From Trematomus loennbergii (Eukaryota > Chordata > Actinopteri > Perciformes > Nototheniidae): a stretch of DNA of 64,000 bases. Made by a program: the position numbers and the translations under genes. The stretch is from NCBI GenBank assembly GCA_012861695.1, contig JAAOOA010000064.1, forward strand, positions 837,295 through 901,294. Reading direction: 5' to 3'. Below, in pieces: positions 10,521-23,389 of this stretch. The notes under the pieces were generated by a model. It was not told the origin of the DNA, searched no databases, and saw nothing but the letters and a program-made list of their open reading frames with translations. Every line of letters starts with the position of its first letter. The first letter of the stretch is position 1.

Positions 10521-13500
10521 GACTGTCCCTCTGTATCAGACGGCTAAGAGCCCGATCCGCCTGAGCAAACAAAGACCTAACCCAAGCAGGGGACTCCTCC
10601 TTCTCCATCGAACTGACAGAGAACCAGAGCTGAACCAACAACAACAAGACTGCATCCAGAACTGCATCCAGAACATTCTCCACCTGTGGCAGCCAGAACC
10701 AAAGCTCCATCAAACAGCAAAGAGACTGTGAAGGAGGAGATGAAATGCAAAGCAGTACAAGAAGTGGCATGATGGGGCCGCAGATGTAACTGGGCAGATG
10801 GCTGCATGAAAGGGTTACAGCGGACGGATTCAAGAGCTGATGGACAAAGGGGAGGAGTCAGAATCAGAGGAGTTGGTGGAGCAGAATGTGAGGAGGCCGG
10901 GGTCACGGCTCGAGATAAACCAGAGGAGACGGGAAGGGAATCAATCTGAATGAGTGAGTTTGCACATAAACACACTTATTCACAAACGCACATAGAAATA
11001 ACCAAATTTAAAGAAATTGAATTGACTTGATGAATAAGTAAAGATAAAAAGTTGTACTACCCATGAATTAATCAATTGGTAAATAAAAAATAGCAGTAAA
11101 GAGGAAACTATTAAAGTAAAATGAGACAATAATCCTAAAACGCACTGAGGGTACTGTGGGATAAAGGGGGAGACATGATGGAAATATTCACTACACTTTA
11201 AGCAGTGGGTGTTTCGGAGTTAGCAGTACAGAGTAGAAAATATTCTTCAATCTTTCCATCATGTTTACAAATTATTCTTTTAGAGTTTTTATTCATGTGT
11301 GAATTTGGTAGTGTTTTCATTTGTTACATTATCGATCTACAGTTTAAAGGGAGAGTTTTAGTAACCACTCTATAAAATCAGACAAATATATTTATATAGG
11401 TCATGTTGAAGGGAAAGCTAGTTCTAAACAAAATATAGTATTTCAGTTTGAGGTATTGGTTTCACCATTGTAGCATATATTACTATAGGAGAACTTTTTA
11501 TGGGGAAATAACTGTTTGTAGTCCAAAATGTAGAGTTTAAAATTAAATTAAAATAAAAAACAGCACATTTAATTTTGAAAAAGCAATATAATTAAAAACA
11601 TGTGGGGGCCTTGGATCACCCATTGTAAAGGTGCATATTATTGACAACCAATAAGGAGAATGGGTCACTCAACCCACCCTGCAGTGGTTCTTAAAATCTT
11701 ACTTGCAGCTTCACAGGGAGTGCACGGCACCAGATTATGAGTTTAAAAGACAAGCGCCACCACCTCCTAATGGACATCCATTTAATCAGTGATGACCTGA
11801 AATGTAGAGATGTTAAAAAGTAAAAACATACCTACCATAAGTGATCATTCCTAAATTCAACTACAAACCATTGATGAAATTACTTCTGTTTTTAAATCCT
11901 TGATAAAGGAAGGATAATTGTTACATGTTCGGACACCCAAGGTTCCACGCACTGCTAGGGAGATTAAACATTTTTCTTTAAGTGGACCAGAATTGAAGAT
12001 ACATGAATATAATGAGTTATGAAATACATGGCAGAGCTTCACAGATCCTAATAATGTTTTGACTCAAGAAAATAATTATGTGCACAAGTTTCTGAAATAG
12101 ATCTATTAGACATTTTAATATAGATTAGGTGTCAATAAACTGCAGTAGTAGTACTATAAGGAAGTGACATTTTTGGCTAACAAATTTCAGGAAATGTGGG
12201 AAACAGCTGTCCCAATGAAAAGTTAGAGATATCTGGAAAATTATAGTTGTAATCGTGAATTAATAAATGATGGCGCTCCATATATGACAGATTTTTGTAG
12301 ACAAAGGATACTGGCCTATGCTGAAATATCAAAGTCTCTGCAGAGCACGACACATGGGCAAAAAGACTGAGACCAAATTACCTTTGACCCTGACTGACAG
12401 TGTTACTTTTGAAAAGCACTGTCAATGACTGACTCTGGGGTGAACCTGACCAAACTTGACTTTACAACCTGACCGTGTGAGTGTGAATGTATTTCTGCAT
12501 GTGATCAGTGTAACTGCATGATTTTAGAACAGTAACTAACCAGCATGTTTTTGGACTAACACATTATTCTGGGGCTCTGTGGGAAACGAGAGCTTTCCTA
12601 AAATTCCACAAAATTGGAAAACCGCACATGTGACCCGTTTCTAATCTACTTGATGCTATTTTACTCCCACAGGAGTTGGCGGTTTGCAAAATGTGAAGCT
12701 CAAACTAAAATCTGAAGATTCTGTTTCTTTTAGGACTGAAAGATGGAGAGACACACTTCTTTTCACTGGAGTGTTTACTGTGGAAAATAATGGATGTAAA
12801 TTTGTGAATAATGTTTGGTATGTTCTTATAATCAATGATTACCTGAAGGTTTTCTTCCCATACAGGATGTTGTTACACATGAGTTCATGTGTAAAAAGGG
12901 GAGAATGTGTATAATGTATTATATCAACATCAACATGGCTGTCAAATTCACAATCTACATTTTTCATTTAGGGATTGAAAGAAACCTGCCGCCCCAACTC
13001 GGATGTTCAATCTGACCATTGATTGACAGTTTTAGAATGAACCTGCTCCATGTCCATAAGACACTGTTTGATGAATGTTGACATGTTTCTAAATATTGAT
13101 TGAATTATAACAGGTAACGCAGATGCAGAAGCAGTGGCCAAGGGGCTTCTGTGAGAGAGGTAAGTCCAGAATGGGAATACCAAAGAAGTTGATAATGAAA
13201 CAATTTTGTAATGTGGATTTTTTTTAACAGATATTAGAGTAAGTGGGGTTTGAAATGTAGAACGAACATATTACGGTTAAGTTAAAACATAGTAATGTAA
13301 TGAGAATTTAATTTAGACCACATCCTGTCTCTAGCCTGGTAAATAATTAGAAGTAAAAGCCATAGCCATATGGTTTAGGTCATTATGGGGATAGAAATGA
13401 ACACAAGACTAGTTTCACAAGGGCAATTCATAATAGAAAGACATTTGATGACAGTATGTTGGAATTCTGTATTCATTTTTTCAGCTTGATAATATCTAAG

Positions 13501-14025
13501 CAGTGACAGCTAGAAGCAGTATCACCAGGAAATCATTCACTTTGACAGCATCATGATTCTAGTTGTTTTTGAATCCATAACATTAGTGTGTTTCTTTACC
13601 AGAAACATGAGCAGTTCATTATTATATTAGATTTTAAATAGGATTTCAAGGATTTGATTTAGGAATAACACAGATGCTTGTCAGAAATTCAGAGCTATTG
13701 AAATATGTGATTTAGTTCACCTAAAGATGTTGAGGTTTTATTTTGTTGGCACAGTCCAAGTATTAAGATTCTGAAGCTGCACTGGACAAATAGGAGGTCG
13801 ACAATTAATTTAGAAAATATTAACATTAGAAATAATAAGCACACCATTTATAATTTACAGACATAAGAAAAGACATACATGTGGTTTAAACAGAACATGA
13901 AGATGAAGAGAATGTGAGATTTAAAGCAAAAAGTGTAAATGAAAGAGCATGTGTTTGACATGTGAAAGTATGAAATGGTACGAGAATATCTAATGAACAA
14001 TCAAAGGGCTGTAACTCAATCTTCA
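10521..14025. other. Non-coding LTR-element interior
   Basis: A/T-rich sequence with short frames only. Minus-strand frames of 132-134 codons around 10,429-10,975 show no recognisable domain. The GNADAEAVAK reading at 13,114 is the only retroviral-looking remnant. Confidence 0.5.
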
Positions 14026-14545
14026 AAGACAGCAGAACGCCCCACAGACAGCAGAACGCCCCACAGACAGCAGAACGCCCCACAGACAGCAGAACGCCCC
14101 ACAGACAGCAGAACGCCCCACAGACAGCAGAACGCCCCACAGACAGCAGAACGCCCCACAGACAGCAGAACACCCCACAGACAGCAGAACGCCCCACAGA
14201 CAGCAGAACGCCCCACAGACAGCAGAACGCCCCACAGACAGCAGAACGCCCCACAGACAGCAGAACGCCCCACAGACAGCCCCACAGACAGCAGAACACC
14301 CCACAGACAGCAGAACGCCCCACAGACAGCCCCACAGACAGCAGAACGCCCCACAGACAGCAGAACGCCCCACAGACAGCCCCACAGACAGCAGAACGCC
14401 CCACAGACAGCAGAAAGCCCCACAGACAGCAGAACGCCCCACAGACAGCAGAACACCCCACAGACAGCAGAACACCCCACAGACAGCAGAACGCCCCACA
14501 GACAGCAGAACACCCCACAGACAGCAGAACGCCCCACAGACAGCA
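14026..14545. repeat. 19-bp minisatellite inside the LTR element
   Basis: About 27 units of GCAGAACGCCCCACAGACA, with G/A variants and several shortened units where CAGCAGAACGCC is lost. Because 19 is not a multiple of 3 and the unit has no stop in most frames, frames of 158-210 codons run through it on both strands. These are repeat artefacts. Confidence 0.95.
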
Positions 14546-14789
14546 AAACTAAATGGTCCCAGGAGGGAGCTTTTTAGCTAAAGACAGCATTAGGGTGCCT
14601 CCTGATGAGTTTAAAGATAGAAACCAGATATCAGCAGGTTTTGAAGTAATATTCCTCTGTCCCACAATCAACAAGAATGTGGATGGGGTGAGCTATATCT
14701 AGTATAACCAGCAGAGATTCATAAATTACACCAGAGACGCAGTAAAAAGAAAAATAGACGTAGATTAGATTCACACCTTAAAAGGTGTG

Positions 14790-14801
14790 AAAGGAGGGAT
14801 T
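14790..14801 (+). other. Polypurine tract
   Basis: GAAAGGAGGGA lies directly before the TGTGGAGTC start of the 3' LTR, the expected place for the plus-strand primer. Confidence 0.75.
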
Positions 14802-15484
14802 TGTGGAGTCTATTTTTATATAACATTAGAAAGACTGATTCTCATTATTACATTATAAGCTTATTGTGCTCATTTATGTGGCTGTGACTTTGGAATAAAT
14901 GGACCCAATCACCCCCCCAAGTTTTGATGGGGTGGACAGGAACGGAGGGAAAAGTTAAATGAGAAAGTGTTTAGCTTGCAATATTGAAAGTATCAAGGTG
15001 GAGTGCAGAGACTGAGAGAACACAAAGAGGTAGTCAGAACAGCACATCGCACCGGCCTTGACTTTGTATGGGAGCCGCGCTCCCCTGCAAAGCTAGGAAG
15101 CAACATTATGGTTTCCCGCTATATCTGAAGAAACGTTAGAGAAAACAAATTAGTATGATGGTGCCAGAGTAGGGAGGGACTTCCAAAGGCTGGCCGAATG
15201 CTGATTGGAGGATCGTGTTGCCAAGAGACCCTATCTGAGTCTGCACACCAACCAGAGAACCAAGTCTAAACCGCGGTATCTCTTCAGCTAGTCTTGACCA
15301 ATCAAAAATGTACGGGCAACGCCCTGTGTAATAAAATGTATTGTCGCACGAGGTTCGAGGCTCTTGACGGATTAGGTGGTTACAGATTATAGCTTTGCTA
15401 GCTGTGATTTCCAAGACGTGACGAGTCCTTGGCCAAGTGATATATATATCTTTTGCTCTCTTTTCTGGAATTCTGAACCCAACA
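14802..15484 (+). repeat. 3' LTR
   Basis: Matches the 5' LTR along its whole length with about nine substitutions, a 2-bp deletion near 15,252 and loss of the ~35-bp AATAAA-bearing segment at about 15,462. It ends CCCAACA before the GTAG duplication. Confidence 0.88.
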
Positions 15485-15980
15485 GTAGCTGGGTGGTCAA
15501 ACAATCTAGTATTATGAATGAAGTGTGTTATATTTGGTGCAAAACTTTGCATTGGAAAGTGTTTATGTAGTTTTGAGTGAAGTTCTTCATTGAGCAGGAG
15601 AAATGAGGTGTTTTGCACTTTGGGTGTGTGGTTTTGTGAATTGTGATTAGTGTTCTGAGAAACTGAGCAATTAAAAAGAAATGTGTGTTAGCAATCGAAA
15701 AAAACTGTAACAGGTTAACGAATAATGAGATCATACTCTATAACAACATTAAAATGTGTGAAATATACTTACAGTTCTTATTTGTGTTGCATTTGTGGAT
15801 AAAACCCAAAGAACATTTAGGATATATATAAATACTGGTCAGATATCCACCAGATCTTTTAGTGATTTTTGTCTTTCTTGGAGAAATTAAATTGCAACAT
15901 CCAATACAAAAGTTCATCTGAAACAAACTGAAATACATTAATGAAATTAATCACAAATTATGATTGTTATTATAACTTAA

Positions 15981-16897
15981 AGGACACCTATCATGCTATA
16001 TTTAAATAATATATTGTAGGGCCATACCTATATAAGGTATATTTATACGTTTCTGTTTTCAAAATACCAAACAGATCATGCATTTTAGCCATGCCTCATT
16101 TCGCTCTATGTGCTGTTTGCTGTCTACGGGTCTGATTCTGCTGACCACGCCCCCCTGCAGGAGAGGGGAGACGTGCTCTGATCAGCTGCTGGGCTGTCAG
16201 AAGAGGGGGAGAAAAAGAGATCTCCGTCCTCCGTGTTTTATTATATAGAGTCGTTATTCATTTGTTTTAAAGCTCAATAAATAACAAAGAAGACCTTTCA
16301 CCGGCACTTTTCTCATTTTGTCCGGAAGATTTAAACTTTAACGGACATCTTGACCGGCGAAAGAAACTGAAACTGAAACTCTGCCGCACGGTCCCCTCGT
16401 TCCTTGGAAGAGGCGGAGAGGTGGGTGTTTGTCATCTGCTGGTGGACTAACCGGAGAGAATTACAGTGCTTGCCTCGACGGGGAGGGATTGCATTGAATT
16501 AAAGCAGCGGGAGCAAACGCTTGCCTCGGGGAGGGAGAAAGAAAGCCACAGCGGAGAATAAACAGAAGGGTAACCATGGTAACTATGGGCGGGAAGTCTT
16601 CTTCGCTGCTTTGTGGCAGACTACAGCGCCACTTACAGGCTTGGCATATGTACTACAGCGTCTCCAACGCTTTCGAATGGCCCAATAGCCGTAGGGCCAC
16701 CGTCCTGACGTCAGGACAGTGTTCAAATCTGGATCAGTTTTTATCAGATCCGTTGCAGCCCCTTTTTAGAGATTTGTGTATGGAGGAAAATAGAGAGGGT
16801 TGTGTTTTCTGACACTTGGTGAGTTCCCTGGAACACCGGGGACACATATTCATGTATAAAAGATGTACAAAAGTGCATTTTGCATGATAGGTCCCCT
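15981..16897. mobile_element. TTAA-flanked element, copy 1
   Basis: TTAA at 15,977-15,980 and 16,898-16,901 flank inverted ends ending in GACACCTATCATGC and GCATGATAGGTCCCC. The same family lies at 60,080-60,542 and 62,652-63,137. The TTAA target suggests piggyBac- or Kolobok-type mobilisation. This copy is longer, with an extra internal block (about 16,110-16,570) whose 16,238-16,360 part recurs twice near 29.4 and 30.0 kb. Confidence 0.78.
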
Positions 16898-16931
16898 TTA
16901 ACTAAATAACATAAGCCTTTTGTTTAATTAA

Positions 16932-17812
16932 CCTGTTTAGCCCTGGGCCTGTTTTTCAGGTCTCAGGCTCGAAAATGACATTCCCAGAACAAATGACCAT
17001 ATCTTCCCTTCTAAAAGGGTTAAATTAATAATCTTTTTTCTCAAAGTAATGATAAACCTGTGAGTTGGATGTAGAAAAGTTAGAATCAATATAGATGTTT
17101 TTTATTTTAAAGAAAATTCAGATTGAACATAGTAAAAAACTGTAAATTATAGTGTCCGTCCAAATATTCTTTTTTACTTATAGTGAAAACTACCCTTGGA
17201 TGATGGGTTAGTAGACTAAAAGCTTTAGGAATCCAAAGTACAACATATAATAAGTACCCTGTATCAAGATTGATGCAAAACAAGTGACATTTGACCTTTT
17301 AGAGAGATTTAGCAAAAAAAACCACTTCTGGGGTCATTTGGAGTTTTTATCGTTTTAATGCCATTGAAGACCACTTTGGAGAGACTACAGAGTCAAGGTA
17401 AAAATGTTAGCATTTTTAGCTACCTAGCGTCACCTGTTTTGATGTCTGTTTTTGTTTATAACGTCGCCATTTCGTATAATTCAGTGGTAATGTGGGTGTC
17501 AATCGATTCTGTGTCACCTCACGATGTGAAACGATGTCATGGATGTAGAGAAAGATAAATAATAAGGTTTTGTGAGTGATTTTCGGTGCAGTAATCTGTT
17601 AGCATTTTTCGCTCGTTGCTAATTCAGAGGCTCAGTGTTAGCATTGTGGGTTTTCTTTTGAAAAATAATTAAAATTATCAGTTAGATGAGTTTCTTCCCG
17701 TTACATGGATATAAAACATTCATAGTTTATTAAATGAACATGCCCTCAGACACTGTTTCCTGCAAGATGTTGCGGCAGTGCCCCGGTACCGGGGTCTCTC
17801 GGGCTTAACAGG
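16932..17812. mobile_element. TTAA-flanked element with CCTGTTTAGCCC termini
   Basis: TTAA precedes CCTGTTTAGCCC at 16,928 and follows GGGCTTAACAGG at 17,813-17,816. The interior shares an inverted block with about 2925-2955. Non-coding. Confidence 0.7.
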
Positions 17813-18081
17813 TTAATAAACCCAACACCCTGTTGTTGGTAGGGGAAACACTAAGTTTCTATTTTATTTGCTTAACACAAAGTCCAACATGTAGAATGTG
17901 AGGATGATTTCACGAGTAGATTATATACTATCGCTGATGATGCCAGGAGCAAGAGTTCAATTACACTTTGTTACTGTACTCTACTGAGTTTCTTTACTGA
18001 GATCATTCAAAAGAAGTTTAGATTATCAGATTACATCAAAACTGAATCCTCTTCAGGTCACTTTACAGCAGAAACTCTTAC

Positions 18082-18209
18082 CTTGTGTCTGAGGGTCCAG
18101 GTTCATTACTGAAGTCTAGAGGATCCCCATAGACCAGTCGATCTTCAGACAGCTGGAGACTGGAGACCCGTCCTCTTCCTCATCTTTTAAATCACTCATC
18201 TTCTTAAGT
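18082..18209 (-). pseudogene. NLRC3-like first coding exon, isolated and frameshifted
   Basis: An acceptor (TTTATCTCTCAG) precedes ACTTAAGAAG and ATG at 18,199. The frame reads MSDLKDEEEDGSPVSSCLK then IDWSMG. With one extra G it would continue DPLDFSNEPGPSDT to a consensus donor (CAAG/GTAAGA) at 18,081. Fish NLRC3-like (NLR-C) immune receptors carry short N-terminal exons of this type, with a conserved SPVSSC...SMG core (family knowledge, not searched). No FISNA, NACHT or LRR exon is visible downstream, where transposons follow. The inverted copy at 23,416 has five Gs where this one has four, so the break may be a homopolymer error. Confidence 0.6.
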
Positions 18210-18235
18210 CTGAGAGATAAACCATGAACACCACA

Positions 18236-18405
<170 letters not shown>

Positions 18406-18632
18406 TTAAAGAACATCAAATCAGTCAGACTTCAGACAGGCCGCTCTCCATCTTGACTGCGCTGAGCTGTCACATGTTATGTTGCTCTGATGATTCAGAA
18501 ACCAGGAAATAAAAAAGGTTTGCAACACTTGTAGAAGTCTCATTGGACTCTAGGACGCTGATGTTCTGACATCCAGTTTAACAGAGTAAATAATGAATGT
18601 GTTAGAAAGCAGATCCTGCTGTTAACACTCAC

Positions 18633-18710
18633 CCTGTTGTTCTCCTCGTGCTCCGTTCAGCTGTGAAATGGCGTCTGGCAGTCTGACTTCATACTTTCAC
18701 TTCCCTTTTC
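18633..18710 (-). promoter_or_regulatory. Possible non-coding first exon with a PU.1/IRF composite-like site
   Basis: On the minus strand GGAAGTGAAA (18,695-18,704) fits the Ets/IRF composite consensus GGAANNGAAA. About 60 bp downstream, ACAGG/GTGAGTG gives a good splice donor at 18,632. The position, upstream of the NLRC3-like exon in the same sense, would suit an immune-gene promoter and 5' UTR exon. The start site is not visible and the motif is short. Confidence 0.3.
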
Positions 18711-18861
18711 CCTTCCTGTCTGTAGTTCCTCTTTGTGTTTCATAACCAGCCTGAACAGGTACTGGGATTATTTTCAGTAAACTAGAAATAGACATGCAGC
18801 TAAAAAGAAATTCAACAGAGTAACTTAACTTCCAGAAACTTCTCTCTCTCTCTCTCGCTCT

Positions 18862-19758
18862 ACTTCTTCTTTCTTCTTCTTTAGATTTTATTGGCGGTTG
18901 GCAAACCAACTTATAGGTGCATTACCGCCACCAACTGGACTGGAGTGTGGACAAGAGACTATCCAGAAACAATAAACAAAAGAAATAAAACAAAACAAAA
19001 CAAACAAAAACAAAACAAAACAAAACAAAAAAAAGAACCAAAACTCTAGATTATTTTAAATGTATCAATTTCTCTTAAAAACATAATAATCTCACAATAA
19101 ATATTGCCTGATGTTTTCCCCAACAGCCCCGACATCGACAAGTCACTGAATCCTGCCCTCTTCAGTGTCTGGAAAAACACACCTCTCCGAACACTATATT
19201 TCCCACAAAGCAGTAAAACATGTTCAACAGTTTCTGGCTGTCTCCAGTGTATACATTTTCCGGTTGGATGCTTTCCTATTCTACTCAATGTATGATTGAG
19301 CCCTGTATGACCTATTCTCATCCGAGAAATGACATTTTCCTCCCTTCTTTTAAACCCCACCTTCCTTCCATCCCCCACATACCTTTGAATGTTATAAATA
19401 TGTCTTCCTGTATCACTAAGGTCCCAATGTTCTTGCCATGTTGTTTGTGCATATTTATGTAAGAATGTTTTAACCTCCGCTTTGCTAAGTGGAACTTCTA
19501 TGTCTATGTTCATAATTCTGAGTGTTTGTTTGGCCAAAATATCCACCTGTTCATTACCCTCCACACCAACATGAGCAGGAACCAGATGAAACGAGTTGCT
19601 ATGCCTTTGATTTGCATTTTATATAAAATTTGAAATATTTCATTTATTATGTCCATTCTAAATGAAGATCTGCCTGATCGTATACTCGATAATGCTGAAA
19701 AACTGTCCGATGCAATTACACTATTATGTATTTCTTTCTTCTCTCTCGCTCTACACAT
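18862..19758 (-). pseudogene. RNase H/C-terminal end of a Nimb/I-type LINE
   Basis: Minus-strand frames read IASDSFSALSSIRSG (about 19,710), then, after a frameshift near 19,565, EGNEQVDILAKQTL and a 172-residue tail to a stop at 19,046. SDSFSAL and GNEQVDILAK match the last two conserved blocks of an RNase H domain carried by I/Nimb-group LINEs. The tail has a CxxC-like zinc region: the C of GKCIH, then ETVEHVLLLCGKY. The 3' UTR contains (AAAAC)n at 18,976-19,034 and ends AATAAAATCTAAAGAAG near 18,885. It is 5'-truncated, with no RT or endonuclease. Confidence 0.75.
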
Positions 19759-19764
19759 TGTTGG

Positions 19765-21857
19765 AGTTGAACACTTATCTGGTGGCTGATAGCCCCCTCT
19801 CCGCGCCGTTCGTTGAATGAGGCTGGTCTCTATTAAATCAGAAAGGAATTGAAAACACCGGAATCAAAAGTTATAACAATTATCTGAGTTTACTTCTGGT
19901 AGGAAACCAAACATATATACAAGTTATACAGAGTACTCCGGACTTCAGGTTTGTGATGCGATGCGGACACAGATGTCAGGACCAACCAACTCACCAAACC
20001 AAAAAGCATTTTACACTCAAAAACAACAGTATACATATCCCTATTTTGGGGCGGAGATGTGTTAACTTTTTCCTTCCCCTTTCATTCCAAAGCGAATGAG
20101 AGAGTCCGAGAGGAGGAGCTGTGTGAGCTGGTCACATCCCCCAAGTGTTTTTACTGGTTGGATTCACTCCTGGTCGGGTTCAATACAGCGAATCAGAGTT
20201 CCGACCAGAACGTCAAATTCCTAAGTTTCACAAGGTCAAAAGTCAACCCTTATCTCCCCCAATCTTAACTCCATTCCTTTTCCATGAGAGTTTTTCACAT
20301 AAACTATCCTTTTTTAGACATTTAAACCTTTCTCCACATATTTAAGGAGGTCTTTAACGACTTTAAAAACAACATCTGTTGTGGAGGGGTAAAAAGGAGC
20401 GGTGTAATGATGTCTTTAATGACTTTAAAACCAACATCTGTTTTTAGGGGTGAAAAGGCCAATGTGTGTGTGTGACACAGAATCTCTGGGTCAGTGAGTT
20501 TGAAAGTAAGAATATCATTTCTATATATATGATTACCCAAAACCGTTGTGATTACCTATAACAGTTCAAACAATACATGTTCACTAAAATACAATTCAAA
20601 ATAATACATGTTTACTTCAATACAGTGTAGAATCATATCTTTTTACTTCAACATGCACTCTCTCTCTCTTAAAGGGATAGGCTGCCCTAACCTGCATTAT
20701 GCTACTATTACAGTATATACAGTAAAACATCGGCAAAGGCACAATGACAAACAGGACAACCACTTAGGAACATTTCGAAATAATGTATTTGTAAAACAAA
20801 ACAAAGATCTGAGAAAATACAATTACCCACAGAATGTACAAAATAAAATAAGGCATTTGTTTACTAAGATAACAGGTGTGAACAAAATGGTCTATTTCCC
20901 TCTTCATGTCGCATACATACAGTTCAAATAACTGAATTTATATAGATTAAAAGGTAATATAATATTGATTACAATGATTCTATTAAAAAATCCACCAAAC
21001 ATCATCAACAGGAAAGCCCTCTGAAGGCATGTCATGGTTTGAAAAAAAGTTGAGGATGGGGTCCAGACAGTTAAATCAGGAGAGACTTCATTTTGTTTAA
21101 AGAACATTTATTGACACATGTCATATGATAAATGTTAAGTCTTTGGCGATTAGACCCCGATCCTGAAATGGTATATCTAAAGGGGGAAATGCAGCCGTGA
21201 GCATATAGGGAACCCCCCGGGGTCTAGACACTGGTGATGATGCTGAAGATCTGGATTTGATGAGGAGATGGGATGAAGAGGAGGTGTGATGAGGTCTTTG
21301 GATTAGCTCTCCTGGCACTGGATGTGATGAAAGGAGATGGGATGAAGAGGAGATGTGATGAGAAATGCTGTTTTCACCCCAACCTCTGCTGCTGAATGAT
21401 TTTATAATTGTTAGTAAAAGTGCTTGTCTTTGATATTATAATGATTACACCAGAAAGTCACTCTTTGTGAGATTTATTTGTTCACATTTTTCCCAGCGAC
21501 AAGATGATTTCATTCATTGGAGACCTCAAAGCTGGGTGAAGGTATTGATGCACGGATCAGTGCAATCCTTTACAACAGCATTCCACTATGGTTGGGGATG
21601 TCTGTAAAAAAAGGAGAAATATAGTGTCGCAATATAGGGAAACAAACTGTGACAAAACATATCAATTAGATCAGAATCAGAATACATTTACATTGTTACA
21701 GCAGAAAAGAGCCAATGACAGCCTAATGTTACTTAAAGTATGCATAAAAAAGTATTAAAGATTAAAAACCAGAAATTATAATAAAAAAAGTTACACATTT
21801 TACAAAATACACATCCTGTAACAGTTTGGAGGATTTAGCAGCCTGGTATATTACACA
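19765..21857. other. No gene recognised
   Basis: Short frames only. There are two ~70-bp tandem copies at about 20,345-20,455 (TCTTTAACGACTTTAAAA and TCTTTAATGACTTTAAAA). TGTTGGAGTTG at 19,766 and CCTATAACA near 20,560 could be LTR-like termini, but I found no matching target duplication. GATGAAGAGGAG repeats occur at 21,260-21,365. Confidence 0.4.
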
Positions 21858-21888
21858 GTTTTAGCGGTATAATGTATGCCGCTAAAAC
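21858..21888. other. Perfect 10-bp hairpin
   Basis: GTTTTAGCGG and CCGCTAAAAC are exact inverses separated by 11 bases. CGGC also recurs just downstream before (TA)n at 21,928-21,942. Function unknown. Confidence 0.7.
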
Positions 21889-21959
21889 ATGAAAACATAC
21901 ATACATGCCGCTGTATGTATTATATATATATATATATATATACACACATGGTTGGTATT

Positions 21960-23060
21960 TAACAACAAGGGGTGTTATAGTCTGTGTTGTAGTGTGTGAT
22001 ATTGGTAATTATGGAAACATTTTACACCTTTCCTTCAAGTATTATACGTTTTAGTTACTTGTTGGGTACTTAACATGAATAATCACAGTTACTATTCTTT
22101 TACTCCATCACATTTCAAAGAGAAATAGGCTATTGTTATTTTAACTCCACCACAGTAATCCATCATCAGCTTTACTTTTTAGATTTAAATCACAATTGAT
22201 CATAACTCAAAATACATATATTTGTATATATTACCAAGTGGTTTCATGTAGGCTACAACCCACACAAGTATCATGCTAAATTAAGCTCTGTTGCTTGGAT
22301 ATCACTAGATCCTGTTACATCAGCGTAATATAAAAGTAGCCTACATAACGACTGATGTGTAAATTAGCATAATTACTAGCTAGCCGCTAGCTGCTAACTG
22401 CAACGGCCGCCTCGTTAATATCAAATCCATCATAATAACAAACCATTACCATGCTGTCATGAACGCGCGGTGCTGTTATGCTTCTTCTTCTTCTTCTTCT
22501 CTTGAAATTGACGTGCTTGATGTGAACGAGCATTTTGGGGAGCGTGGTTAAAGTTGCGCATGCATGTTCAACCGTTAGGCTAGCAAGCTAACTGAATACT
22601 AACTAAATGCTGACTCACAGGACAGTTTCTCCCGAAAGTTCTCCTTTTTCTTCACTGATATTCTGCCGCTGTTCATTCTGTGGAACACACTAGCTGTCCT
22701 CAGTGCATTTGATTTAAAACTTTTACATCTAAAATAACATTTCTTAATTCTTAACACCTGCCTGGAGGAGCTTAGCTGGCGGCGTCTGTCTCTCTGCTCG
22801 CTGTGAGGCGTTCAGGGAACCTCTGTACAATCTAGAAACAGTCAAATAACCCGGGTTACAAATAAATTACTGTATTTTCCCAGAATATTAACTGTTTTGT
22901 TATTGGCACCTGGGAGCCTTTAGCCCTTTCTAATTTCTCAGTTTGCACCTCCTCTCGTCTTAGTCCCGCCCACAGGAGATGCGAGCGGAGGAATCGAGGA
23001 GGGGAACCGAGGAGAGAGGAGTCGAAACAAACAGGCGTTTAGAGAACTGAGGAATTCCTG
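21960..23060. other. No gene recognised
   Basis: Low-complexity TTC run near 22,482-22,500 and short frames. Nothing assignable was seen. Confidence 0.4.
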
Positions 23061-23065
23061 AGAAA

Positions 23066-23325
23066 AAAGAGTCCTCTCCTGCTGATATTCAGGTGTATAT
23101 CAGTATGTAGTGTCTCTACTTTAAAGAGTCCTCTCCTGCTGATGTTCAGGTGTATATCAGTATGTAGTGTCTCTACTTTAAAGAGTCCTCTCCTGTTGAT
23201 GTTCAGGTGTATATCAGTATGTAGTGTCTCTACTTTAAAGAGTCCTCTCCTGCTGATATTCAGGTGTATATCAGTATGTAGTGTCTCTTCTTTAAAGAGT
23301 CCTCTCCTGCTGATGTTCAAGTGTA
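23066..23325. repeat. 57-bp minisatellite, about 4.5 units
   Basis: Successive AGAGTCCTCTCCTGCTGAT starts lie 57 bp apart. The unit length is a multiple of 3, so the minus strand shows a 19-residue repeat (HLNISRRGLFKVETLHTDI). It ends directly at a TG tract and lies upstream of an NLRC3-like exon, so it is probably intronic. Confidence 0.92.

Positions 23326-23328
<3 letters not shown>

Positions 23329-23389
<61 letters not shown>

Larger units (their letters stand above)
5977..15484 (+). mobile_element. Complete retrovirus-like LTR element, interior non-coding
   Basis: Two LTRs (5977-6697 and 14,802-15,484) begin TGTGGAGTC and end CCCAACA. The element is flanked by the 4-bp duplication GTAG (5973-5976 and 15,485-15,488). 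A primer-binding site follows the 5' LTR, a splice-donor-like AAAG/GTAAGC lies near 6822, and a purine tract abuts the 3' LTR. The 4-bp duplication and primer site fit class I (gamma/epsilon-like) endogenous retroviruses. The ~8.1-kb interior has no gag, pol or env frame. The only hint is GNADAEAVAK at about 13,114-13,143, which resembles the end of an RNase H domain. A DNA transposon (8018-10,520) and a minisatellite occupy part of the interior. By eye the LTRs differ by about nine substitutions and two indels, so insertion looks recent. Confidence 0.88.

Noticed and set aside
10429..10975. Minus-strand frames of 132-134 codons
   Set aside because: No domain, no splice or start support, and they straddle a transposon border at 10,520.
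13886..14577. Five overlapping frames of 158-210 codons on both strands
   Set aside because: All are readings of the 19-bp minisatellite; a real gene would not be open on both strands in several frames.
19766..20565. Solo LTR
   Set aside because: TGTT/AACA termini are present, but no target duplication and no second copy were found.
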